From Quercus robur (lineage: Eukaryota; Streptophyta; Magnoliopsida; Fagales; Fagaceae): a stretch of 64,000 nt of DNA. Every line of letters begins with the position of its first letter. The first letter of the stretch is position 1. Below are positions 11,011-21,553 of the stretch, one piece after another. A program made the translations under genes and the position numbers. The notes below the pieces were generated by a model. It was given only the letters and a program-made list of their open reading frames with translations. It had not been told where the DNA came from and did no database searches. The stretch is taken from the NCBI RefSeq assembly GCF_932294415.1, contig NC_065537.1:68586290-68650289 (forward strand), in the 5' to 3' direction.

Positions 11011-11752
11011 ACATTAGACCATGTCCATGCATCAATTCTTCCTATATGTTGTGACTTTGACTGGTTGTTTGTTTATGTTTCACTTTTTAGCATGTTTCTT
11101 TTCAAGTTTGTTTTGTACTTGCTGTTTTTGTGTTGATCTTACTTTACATGTTCTGTTTTTTAGTGTGTTGACAAATTCAAAAACCCATAAAAATTGAAAA
11201 ATCTCCAAAAATTTTGATTACTTGTGTTGTGTATATCACATGTGAGTTTGGCCTAGTACCTTCGTACTAATGGCATAGTGCATTTACGAGCTTAGCTTGT
11301 TATGTATGCACATCTATTTTTGTGGGAAAAATCTTAAAATTTATGTGTGACTGCTGTAAATCGATCTTCAAGCTTGTCATGAATGATTGATCAATAGTCA
11401 TGATGGTTTTGATACTTGCATAAACTTGTGCCTATATATCTTCCCACTATTCTTTTATGTTTTTGCATTATAGCTCAACAAATGTCAAATCTCGAAAAGA
11501 GATAAAGATATGCTTAATTGTTATATACTATTTATTACCTTGATTGCACTTTATTTGCTTATATACGTACCGTGTATTCAACTTGTCATAAGCTTAATGA
11601 AAGTTTTGTTTGTGTATGAGTGTTTCAGGTTACAGGTATCAACATGCAAGTGCTTCATAGCTTCTAGATTAGGTGTGAGTGAGTTTTACCACTGTTCCAA
11701 AACTCAGGTTTAAGTCTAGAGTCTGTTTTAGGGGTTTTGTCACGGAATAGCC

Positions 11753-11764
11753 AAAGGGGGAGAT
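11753..11764 (+). other. Polypurine tract of family 1 element
   Basis: AAAGGGGGAGAT lies directly before the 3' LTR TG at 11765, within the conserved phrase GTCACGGAATAGCC that also precedes the tract in the 39.5-47.7 kb element. Confidence 0.9.
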
Positions 11765-12521
11765 TGTAAAGTTGTGATTTACAACTATTTTATGTTGGCT
11801 TTAATTCCGTGCCAAATTTGATTGTAATTTTGTTCAATCTTATGTATCATGTATTTTATGTGAGATTTCTTTGTAAGGGTTGTGTGTGAGAGAGAGTATG
11901 AAGACTCAAGGCAAAGTGAAGAGTAAAGCAGTTTTCGTGGGTAGCTCACGAGAAGCCTTCCTACGAAGTGAAGCATATACTCAGCACATGACTGGAATGC
12001 AAAGGGGCATTACAGATGGTGACGGCTAGTTTTCGCGAGTGTCTCGTAGGTAAGGCCTTCCTGCGAGATACTCGCGAAACATTCTGTTTTGCCAATTGGT
12101 CATATCTGATACATTAGGTCTCTACACACACTATATATACATATATTACCCACATATTGTGAGGAGTACTTTCTGAGAGAAAATCCTAGCCACAACCCTT
12201 GAGAGTTAGAGATTATTATACTCACAATCCTCTACATAATCTATTATGGTTTTCCTCAACTCCTACCTCTCCATTTCCAAATTCTTGAGAGGTTGATAGC
12301 CCAAACACTTACCACACCCATTCCGAGTGTAAAATGAGGTTTTGGTGTTGCTGGGAAGTATTGGAAGAAGCCATTTGTTTCGTGGATGCAATCGGGTTGA
12401 ATTGCGTGATCTGGAGAGATAGAGAAGACAAGGCTTGGCAAAGTCAGTTAGTAGCAGGAGCTTGGAGGGCTCAAGTACATGGCGTATACTAGGCTTAGAG
12501 GGTCTTTTGTTATTCGTGTAC
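11765..12521 (+). repeat. 3' LTR of family 1 element, truncated
   Basis: It aligns with 7964-8717 of the 5' LTR, with many substitutions (for example CGTGGG for CGCGAG in the CG-rich cluster), indicating an old insertion. It ends at GTGTAC, where a TGATAATGCC-beginning repeat takes over; the last 300 or so bases of the LTR are missing. Confidence 0.85.
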
Positions 12522-13657
12522 TGATAATGCCTTAAAATGTATACTTGTTATATATTTATGTGGGTGTTATCTCTTTATTATTATGCTTAATTTGTATAAT
12601 TAAGCCATGATTTGCATTAGTCCCTATTATTTATCTTTACGTAATTTCTTGAATAAGATGCCATTCATTGTGTGTAATTTTCTACTTTCAGGAAATCATG
12701 TGAGAAAAATGAGTTTGCAGGAATTTGTGAAAGAATGGAGGCCAAACTAGAATTAAACTAGAATTAAATGTCTAAGGAGCTGCAGCTGGAGTACTTGGAT
12801 AGTCTACCATGATTGGAAGCTTTAAATAAGGAAAGAAATCAAAGAGGTAGAATTTGAAAAGGAAAAATCTGATTTGAACACTGATCAGTATTTTGGGCGT
12901 ATCTCTCTCCTCAAAAATCCAATTGACATAAGGCCGATGGGTTGGAACCGTGACATAAATATCTACAACTTTCCATTTTTGAGTTTTCAAAATTCTCAAT
13001 TTTCAAAGGCCGAAATTAACTCACAATTTACTGCTATAAACCTGGACGAAAATTAAAATAGTAAAAGTTTTATTTTCTTTGGACACTTAGACGTTAGGGT
13101 TTTGGAAGGGAGGCTGGTAGAACGAATTTTGGCAGAGAAAACATTGTATTTTCTTTTCTCTAATGGCAACCTAAACTCTTTGCAAAGGCTAGGGATTATA
13201 TTTCTTCTATACGGTATGAATATTCAATGTGATTCTTTCTAAGATTTTATCAACAATATATTTGATTGTTCAATTAGATTTATTTTGTTGTATTAGTTCT
13301 TCCATGATTTCAATAAGTTCAATCATTTTTTTCTTATTATTTAGATGAATTTTTAATAGTTTCAAATAGAAATCAGGTTCTAAAGTGAATAAGTTTTTCT
13401 AAAAACTTTTCTAACCACATTATTAATCTAGGTTATCATGCGTTCTTGAATTGTCTCAGTTCAACCGAATCATAAGTATTTAATTGTATAAGAACAATCA
13501 ATTATGAAATATATAATTTCTTAGATCACAAAGAATTTCATATCGATATAGGGAAACACCCTGATGCCCCGGTATTTACATTATTGATTTTAATTGTCTT
13601 TTATTAATCTAGGTTATCATGTGTTCTTGAATTGTCTCAGTCCAACCGAATCATAAG
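12522..13657. mobile_element. LTR-like fragment with an internal 55-bp direct repeat
   Basis: It starts TGATAATGCCTTAAAATG at the break in the preceding LTR. No coding sequence. A word of about 55 bases (ATTAATCTAGGTTATCATG...CCGAATCATAAG) occurs at 13422-13476 and again at 13602-13657, directly at the junction with the next gag relic. The sequence style (TG start, promoter-like middle, no ORF) suggests an LTR, probably of the Gypsy group, but I see no clear CA end. Confidence 0.45.
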
Positions 13658-13659
13658 TT

Positions 13660-15174
13660 GCCAAGGAAGCATGGACCATTCTTGAGACCACCTATAAAGG
13701 TACCAAGGCAGTAAAGACTATGAAGCTTCAATGACTCACTAGTAGTTTTGAAGAAATAAGGATGGAGGAGGATGAGACCTTTGATGAGTTTTATGCTAAA
13801 CTCAAGGATGTTGTGAAATCTGCCTTCAACCTTGGAGAATCTATAGTAGAATCCAAAATCCTTAGGTCTTTACCTGAAAGATTCCATGCCAAGTTCACTG
13901 CCATTGAAGAAGTGAAGGACATTGATAAAATTCCTTTGACTGAGCTTGTAGGGAACCTTCAAACCTATGAGATGGGATTAGGTTTAATAGGAAAAGGTGG
14001 AAAGAGTTGAAACTTGGCTCTTAAGGGTATAGGGGAAGAGATTGATGACTCTTAAGATGAAGATGAAGATGATAATGATGATGAGGATGAAGATCTAAAC
14101 TTCATAGCTAATGAGATTATTAAGCTCCTTCAATTTAGGAAAAAGAATAAGGACAAACCTCATAGGAAATATAAATCCTCTAGGAAGGGTAAGAGTGAGA
14201 AGCCCCTTATCTAGTGCCATGATTGTAAAGGTTTTGGTCATATGAGGATAGAGTGCCCAAACTACCTTATGAAGGAAAAGACCAAGATGTCAAAAGATAA
14301 AGGGTTGCTTGCTACCTGGAGTGATACTGAGAATGACTCTTCTGATGAGTATGCAAATGAATTTAGTCACTTTATAGGTTTTGCTGCCACAACCGATAAG
14401 GTGATTGTGGAGAGTGCTAGTGACAGTGAGGATTCTTCTGATGATGAAATACTCAAGAAGTTGACCCTTCAGGAAGCCTATGATAAGCTATGCACTGAAT
14501 TTATAAAATCTGAAAAGACTTCTCATCTTTGTAGAAAAGAGCCTAATGAGGTAAAAACTGAAAAAGCTGAATTGTTAATAAAACTAGATGAGACTACAAG
14601 GTTAGTTGAGACTCTTGTTATGGAGAACACCTCATTAGAAGAGAAGGTCAAGAATCTTGAGGTAGAACTTAGTCAAGCTAGAACTTAAATAGAGAGGATG
14701 TCTAGTGCAAAGCTTGATGAGGTATTGAGTGCTCAAAAGCCTAGTTTTGATAAGACTGGCTTAGGATATGTTGTTTCCTTCGGCCCCTCCTCTCCCACGG
14801 CTTCTGGATCAAAGACTGTCTTTGTTCCCCAATCTGAGAAATATGATAAAGATATGAAATCCAAAACTGATATGACTAATTCCAAATCCTTTGTTAGATC
14901 TCATGTTTGTCACCATTGTGGTGTTTCTGGACACATTCGTCCTAATTTCTTTAAGTTGTATCCTTTAAAACAAGTGTTCAAACGGTCACATGTTTCCTCT
15001 CAAGGACCTATACCTTTGTTTGGAGATTTCTTAAAAGTTTTGAGTTTTTTAACTTAATTTTAGGAGAATTCTAATTCTTCTATGTCCTTTAGTAGACATA
15101 CCAGGACACGTGCCTTTTCATCTTTACGGCCAAAGACTCTTGCTGTGTGGGTGAAAAAGGAGCCTAAGATTTAA
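13660..15174 (+). pseudogene. gag relic, family 3, single frame with nonsense codons
   Basis: It is read in one frame throughout: AKEAWTILETTYKGTKAVK, then the DETFDEFYAKL and FHAKFTAIEEVKD region, a CHDCKGFGHMRIEC knuckle near 14218, acidic and coiled-coil stretches, and a second knuckle CHHCGVSGHIRPN whose last Cys is replaced by Phe. It ends AVWVKKEPKI at 15174, the same endpoint as the other Gags here. In-frame stops lie at 13732, 14008, 14053, 14212, 14686, 15055 and 15061, with no frameshift. The N-terminal 80 or so residues are missing. Confidence 0.9.
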
Positions 15175-15357
15175 TTGTCTTTTCTGTTTGTCCTCTACTT
15201 TAATTCTTTCTATCTATAATAGGACTTTCTTGCTTGATTTCTTATTTGTTTTTGGAATCATGCTTTCATGCATCTGTATCTTTCTTTCATGCTTTCATGT
15301 TGTTTGTTTGTTTTTGTTTAGTTGTTTAGTCTTTATTATGTTTTGTTTTCAAATAAC

Positions 15358-15389
<32 letters not shown>

Positions 15390-17251
15390 GAAAAACACAA
15401 AACAGTGTGTATTTTGTATACATTGGTACTTGTGTACCTTGGATGGCCATTGAAACAAAACTTTCTAAACTTTATATCTTTTGTAGCTTAGATAAGCATC
15501 TCAATGCATAACTAAGTGAGTAAGTTTTGTGGCTCATGTTTGTGATGTATACGATTAAGTAATCTTTTACACTTAACACTCATATCACTCTTTTTGATGA
15601 GAAGGACTAGAAAATCTTAAGAGTAAGGCATAAATAACCATTTCACCACTAAAGCCTACTAATCATGAATAACATCTGTATGCTTCGACATAGAAAAATT
15701 GTGATATTTTAGCTTAACATAATTGGGTATTTCTTCTTCTTCTCTCTCTCTCTCTCTTATATGCCTATACATGATGTTCTCAAAAGAAAAAAAAATACAA
15801 AGAAAAATCAAAAGCAAAAAGAATCAAAATGCTTTTAAATATGGTTGCAAGCGTGTTTCTAGGAGATATGGGAGTTATAGGATGTACCTCAAAAGTGATA
15901 GTCCCCATCAAGCAGTTATGATTGTGTGTGAGTTAAATTGATTTTTTCATATCTCAAATCGTCATAACATGAGACATTTATGCACTCTTGCAAATGTTTT
16001 CACATACAACACGCAAATTCTTTGTTGCTTTTGATACATGTACAGGTATAATGTGATTTGGCCATCACAAGAAATACATGTGTTAATGTATGCTCACTAA
16101 ACTGTCTTGACTTGTTTTTAAAATATAAAATTGGTTAGACTTGTTTAGTGTATGTGTGTGTTTTGGATCTTGAATGCTTTGCATTTTGTTGTTGAGAGAT
16201 GTTTTGAGAACTTAATATGTTAATTGGATCTATGGTTGAGTAGCTCACTTGTTGCATTCCTCTCTACGTGTTTTTCCTCTCTTTGAAAATCCTGTTTTCT
16301 TCAAGCTCTAGCTTTTCAATAGATCCTCGACAGATTCACTTCTATCGAGCCCCTCTTTCTTCTTGTCTTGACAGAAGTTGACGCAATCTCAATCCATCGA
16401 GCTTTCTAGACTTTGTCTCGATAGCTTCTTGATAGCTTCTCTAACCATTGAGAAACTTTCTGTCTGGCCGATAGATTCTCAATAGATTCTCGATCCATTG
16501 AGGCTGGCTTCTGCTCGATAGCAGCTCGACAGCTTCTCGATCTGTCGAGACCCTCTTGCATGCATTACTTTTCACATGTTTTGCATTTTTCTTTTATCTT
16601 GTCATCCATAGTATCTTGTTTCATTATTCATGCATTCTTATGGATTCCTTATGCCCTATGGATCATCTTTTTGTTTCTCAAGTGAAGCTTTATAGTTTCT
16701 TGTACCCTTTGTCAATCATGACAAAAAGGGAGAGAAAATGTGATTTCTTTTTAAGATTCTACATGTTAGGGGGAGAAATACATGCCTTTGTACGGGGGAG
16801 TTGTGTTTCATCTTGTAAGGGGGAGTGTTTACCTCCTTGTTGTTTTATAAGCTTCTTTTAACTTCTTGTACACCGGTCTTGTGACCATTTTCATATACAT
16901 TGTGACTTTCTTTGATATATATATATATATGATGTATGTCTTCTTCACCTACCTCGACATGTGTTGTTTTTTTTTTTATCTTTATACACATATTTCTTTA
17001 TGTATACAATCTTTTATTTCTGTATCACACTAAAATGCTTTGATGAGTTTTTTATTTTTTATTTTTTTTTAAAGTGTTTCAAAAATACAGGTTGTCAAAA
17101 TCTTCCATGCCATGAACTCTCTTCTTGCAAAGTTTTTCAAGAGTATGTGTTAAGGTTAGATTTTATTGTATTCAACAAGTGATTATGAGTTTAGTGATTT
17201 ATGACTTCTCTCATACTTCATTTGTTTGTTGTGGTTTTGTCACGGATTGCC
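15175..17251 (+). other. Post-Gag non-coding region of family 3 element
   Basis: No pol domain in any frame. It contains a poly-A run of about 30 (15357-15386), CT- and AT-rich stretches, and at 16320-16560 a cluster of TCGACAG, TATCGAG and CTCGATAG words that recur in the element's own LTR (17430-17490 and 20488-20520). Confidence 0.7.
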
Positions 17252-17263
17252 AAAGGGGGAGAT
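17252..17263 (+). other. Polypurine tract of family 3 element
   Basis: AAAGGGGGAGAT, identical to the tract of family 1, lies directly before the LTR start TGTTAGG at 17264. Confidence 0.9.
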
Positions 17264-17501
17264 TGTTAGGACATATGTCATTTAGAATTGGCTAATCTTT
17301 TGACAAAATGCACTTTACTTGTAATTTGGTAGATTTAGGATGTGTTTAATACTTTAAGGAACAAGAGTTCAAAGCCAAGTAATGAAGCCATGAAGACTGA
17401 ACCAAGAAACAAGTGAAGAAAAACTGTTTATTAAAGCTGGACAGAAGCTGGATAGAAGCTAGACAGATTCTCGACAGATATATCTATCGAGGTTTAATGA
17501 T

Positions 17502-20475
17502 TGTTGAGGGGAAAATTTCTGATGTTCCCAAATAGAATATGGGGTAGCCAAGCCAAAACTCAACGATGAGCCCTTGAAATAAAGCGCAAAAGCTATCGGT
17601 GTGGTGTAAGTCCACCCAAGCAAGAGATAGAGGCTGCACCCTAACAGCAAGACAATAATAAAGCCCAATAAACACGTTAATATTGTTAGTTTGTTATATT
17701 ATTAGTCTTTTTACGACGTCATAGTTCAAATCAGTCCTCTAACAGTACGATATTATCTCTAGCGGTAGGGGTGAAATTATACTTAGAGTCCAGCAGTCAA
17801 TGATTAAATAAATTTAGGAAAATGTTCACTCTTGGGGGTCCTTGCGTGTCTTGGTCAAGGGAAATTATAGTACTTTCAACCATCATTACATCAATGTGAG
17901 GGAAAATTTCAACTGTTACAAATACATTATATCCTTCATCATAATAATAATAAATAATGATTAAAGTCTCCATAATTACAAATAAAAGAGGAAAAATAGG
18001 ATGGAATGAAGGGAGAAAAAGATCCCCAGCTTAGTGCAGCAAGTGTTAAACTAAGATTTTGGTGAGTGTATAATTATAAGGCATAAATGAGGTGAATGTG
18101 GGCTAGTTTGAGTGAGTGAGATGAGATTAACACTGAGATTGAAGCTTTTTGTGAGTAATGGGCTGTTTGTGTCTAGTTGGAGGACATTTTTGAGCTATAG
18201 TTGTGTAAAGGGGTGGGAAGAATATCTGGGATTAGATGAGTGTAGGCTGAAGATAATGAGTGGCGAGCTTAAGGAAAGCTAAACCACGAGCAAAGTAGTA
18301 AATAAACCAATGGTTTCAGAGGGAGTGGTTGTCCTGGTCAGTTATGGGACGTTTATGGAGTAGGAAGGTGTAAGCAAGGTGGTGAATGTTGGTGTTATGG
18401 TGACTATAGACTGAGAAAAATTGTGAGTGAGCTCAAAAGAGCTTGGGGAGCTTAAAGAAAGCTTAATAGGAGTTGAAATTCCGCAGAATGTAGTCAATGA
18501 CAGAAGTTCTTAGAGAGGCTTCCTCCTCCTCCAGTGGACTGAGGTGTGTATGTTTTTATAATGGAGCTTTAGAGAAGCATTGATTGACAAGAATCCAAAA
18601 ATGCATGACTCATCAGGGGTGACGAAATCAAGGTTTAACTTTCATGAGATTTTTTATCAGAAGTAGGAAAATCCACTTTGAGGGGTTGTCTTGCTTCTTT
18701 GGGTAATGATGGGATTTTAGAGCTTTTTGCATTAAATGCCAAGATTTTCGGGGCTGAGCTTAATTATTGTGTATCAAGAGTGAATCCTAATGCTGTAAAC
18801 TGAGATTTGGTCTCCCAAGAAGTAAGATTTCAACACCCCAAGCCAGGTGTCAAGTTCTAGTCTACTTCAAGGGGTTCCACTGGAGATCCCTTTATACCCT
18901 TCAAACCACATGTTCCCAAATTTTCCCTTTTAGAATTCATAGGCTTGGTAGATGAATCATGTCTTGATCGTTTTTAACATTTATAGCATCAATTTGTTGA
19001 AATTTGGATAATTTGGTTTCAGCTCCCCTTTCGCTGGAGGTGCAGTCTTGAGGAAGATCATGGAGTCTCTTCATCCTTTTGACTTTAGCTGATATGACAG
19101 CCCTTGAGCACTGTTCACGTCAGGCAGAGAGTGGCAGAAAATTGATGGGACAGCCCTTAGTCCATTCTCAAAGGCTTGGTTCTCTTGTATGAGTCTCTAG
19201 TTGCCTTTTGGTTAGTTACTTGTATTTTTTGCTTGGCTTGCTCACATGGGCTGGGTTGTGTGCACATGTTGCCATGGACTTTCATTCCTCATGGATTTTA
19301 TTAGTAAATATTTTTGGGTTTTTTTATAAATACTTGCAATGGGCCTTTGAGCAATTAGTTGTAATGTTTGAAACAATACGACAAGTTTCAAAATACTTTT
19401 GTAAATACTACTTACTTTGATGAATTCCATGTTGCAATAATGTTCATGGTTTCTAATAATCTCATCATAACTTAAATGATGAGCTTGTGGGTTTGAATGT
19501 TTACCATGAGTGTCGAAGGCGTATATTATGGATGTCACGATGCAAATGATGTCCATGTATTTCATGGGTTTATAACAATAAATATATGTCATGGGTCTAA
19601 CAATCATAACTTTCCATGGGCCTTTACAAGATGATTGCCATGGGTTTTGAGAATAGATAATTCTTAAATTCCATGAGCTTGTAATATTGTAATAATATGT
19701 CTAAGAATTTAAAGTATTGTTTATTATTGGATTTTTAAGTGAAATAATTATGATATAGTATTTTGCCAAGTATTTAATAACCTCGGGCTTTTGATAGAAT
19801 AGTGCCAAGTAGTTAGCTTGGGTTTTTAATAGTACCAACGCAAGTTGGGCTTTTGATATTTCCAATAAGAATTGGGCTTTGATATTACCAATGAGAATTG
19901 GGTTTTAAATAGTGCCAACATAAGTTGGGCTTTTGATGTTGCCAATGAGAATTAGGCTTTGATATTGCCAATGAAAATTGGGTTTTAAATTGTGCCAACG
20001 TAAGTTGGGCTTCTGATATTGCTAATGAGAATTGGGTTTTGATGTTGCCAATGAAAATTGGGTTTTGATATTGCCAATGAGAATTGGGTTTTGATGTTAC
20101 CAATGAAAATTGGGCTTTGGATAAATAAATTGCCATGGGTTTAAATCATGGGTTGTGATCATGGATTTGAATTCCATTGATAAAATTGTTTTGCCATGGA
20201 CTTGAATCATGGGCTTCTCAAATATTGCCAAGCATAAGTATTCTTGGGCTTTAAATAGAATATGATAATAAAATTGGATAAAATATGAGTTTTGAGGCTT
20301 TTTCTGATAGTTTATATCATAACCTAATTTAGATAATGAGATATGAAACATTTGTGATTAACATAATAATAGAGCAAAAAATATTTGGGAAAACTCAATA
20401 ACTTATTAGTAGTGTTTGAAAATAAATAGGTGGTACTCAAATAAAATTAGGTGTAAAAAAAAAAGTACCCTAACA
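17502..20475. mobile_element. Solo LTR, 2,974 bp, TSD ATGAT
   Basis: It begins TGTTGAGGGGAAAATTTC and ends GTACCCTAACA, with the 5-bp word ATGAT immediately before (17497-17501) and after (20476-20480). TG...CA ends with a 5-bp duplication and no internal coding sequence define a solo LTR left by recombination between the two LTRs of a former element. The length is more like large Gypsy LTRs (Tat/Ogre type) than copia; that assignment is inference. Confidence 0.9.
19795..20118. repeat. Minisatellite of GGGCTTTTGATATTGCCAAT units
   Basis: About nine diverged units of 30-40 bases contain GTTGGGCTTTTGAT and GCCAATGAGAATTGG variants inside the solo LTR. Open frames on the minus strand here are translations of the repeat, not genes. 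Confidence 0.85.
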
Positions 20476-21228
20476 ATGATGAATCTCAACAGAAGCTCGA
20501 CAGATATATTTATCGAGATCTATGAAATCAAAATTTTCAGATCTGATTTTTTGCCCATGTTGACATGTATGTGTAGGGTTTCTTTTCTTCCAACCCTAAA
20601 CATATATAAGGCTTATTTTAAAGGCCGTCAAATAAGAGAATACAAGGAGAACACATGCAAAAAGTGACTAAGTGCCTTATTCTCTTTGAAAGAAGCTATT
20701 GCGTCTTTTCGCCTTAGGATTTTGTACCCAAGTGATTCTTGATCTTCATTGTTGATGAAGTGAAGAACTTTGCAGCCAATAATATCTTCTTCAAGTTGGT
20801 GAGTTAGTCACGTACTGAGAGCCGTGCATCTTTAGTTAGTCACGTACTATAATCCACGCAAAAAGGTGGTGTTCATATATTGAAAAGTTCAAAAGTTCTA
20901 AAATGGTAAAAGATTTATACTGTAAGTTCATCTACGAGGATTGTAGAGTCTAGGGACAAAAGTTTTGTACTAGATTTGAAACTTCTCTTTATTATAGTAG
21001 ATTGCTTTTCTGGAAGGTTTCCCCCTAAGTTTTTTACTGTGAAACTAGTTTGTTTCATTGGTTTTCCTATGTCATCATATATTGTCTTATTTACTTTTCC
21101 GCTGTGCATGATATTGACATGATATTGATGTTAATTTATTTTAACAAGGTTTATTCATAATAAATCTAGTTAACAACTTCGGTTTAATACTTGTTAATTC
21201 TATCAACCGGGGTCTAAATTTCCCAACA

Positions 21229-21553
21229 CTAGTCAATTCTCAATATCATTCTTTTCTTTACTTCTTAATTAAAACACTCATTCATTCGTATGTAACCTTT
21301 TTATGGATCAGTAAACTAGACAAATTAAGAACAACAATTTGTTAGTGCCAATAAGATGCGGGGAAAATACTGTGCTCTGTACTTTGAATAGTGCAATTAA
21401 CTTGAAAAGAGTATCACATAGATGATAGGTTGGATGCAAACTAACTGAATAGCTCATTATAGATGGAGTAAAGAAGGCTATGCAAGATAATAATAGTTCA
21501 GTAAAATCCAATAAAATACAGACATGATTGCACAGGAACAAACTGAAAGGGAA
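21229..21553 (-). other. 3' flank of the RPP13-like-4 type gene, duplicated near 7.0-7.5 kb
   Basis: It aligns with 7020-7470. It is likely the 3' untranslated region and downstream sequence of the minus-strand gene ending at 21554. Confidence 0.6.

Larger units (their letters stand above)
7964..12521 (+). mobile_element. Gag-only Ty1/copia-type LTR element, family 1 (decayed)
   Basis: A 1,064-bp 5' LTR (7964-9027, TGTAAAG...TTTCA) is followed by the primer-binding site, a gag relic, about 750 bases of non-coding sequence, a polypurine tract and a 3' LTR. The 3' LTR (11765-12521) is cut short in a GTGTACT word that continues into CCAACTT in the 5' LTR but into a different repeat here. No protease, integrase, RT or RNase H remnant lies between gag and the polypurine tract, so pol is absent by design or by old loss. 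Autonomous copia relatives would have to supply the enzymes. Confidence 0.9.
13658..21228 (+). mobile_element. Gag-only LTR element, family 3 (5'-truncated, with nested solo LTR)
   Basis: It holds a 5'-truncated gag relic, about 2 kb of non-coding sequence, a polypurine tract at 17252-17263 and an LTR starting TGTTAGGACATATG (17264) and ending AAATTTCCCAACA (21228). No 5' LTR or primer-binding site remains; the left end abuts the 55-bp repeat at 13657. Family 3 differs from families 1 and 2 in LTR sequence but shares the Gag plan and the GTCACGGATTGCCAAAGGGG tail. No pol is present. Confidence 0.85.
17264..21228 (+). repeat. 3' LTR of family 3 element, interrupted
   Basis: The LTR runs 17264-17501, is interrupted by the solo LTR, and resumes at 20481 to end CCCAACA at 21228, giving roughly 985 bp without the insert and one target copy. 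A TATA-like CATATATAAGG lies at about 20599-20609. The motifs TCGACAGATATAT and TATCGAG sit on both sides of the insertion. Confidence 0.85.

Noticed and set aside
19885..20351. Minus-strand frames rich in HWQ and FSLAISK repeats
   Set aside because: Direct translation of the GGGCTTTTGATATTGCC minisatellite inside a solo LTR.
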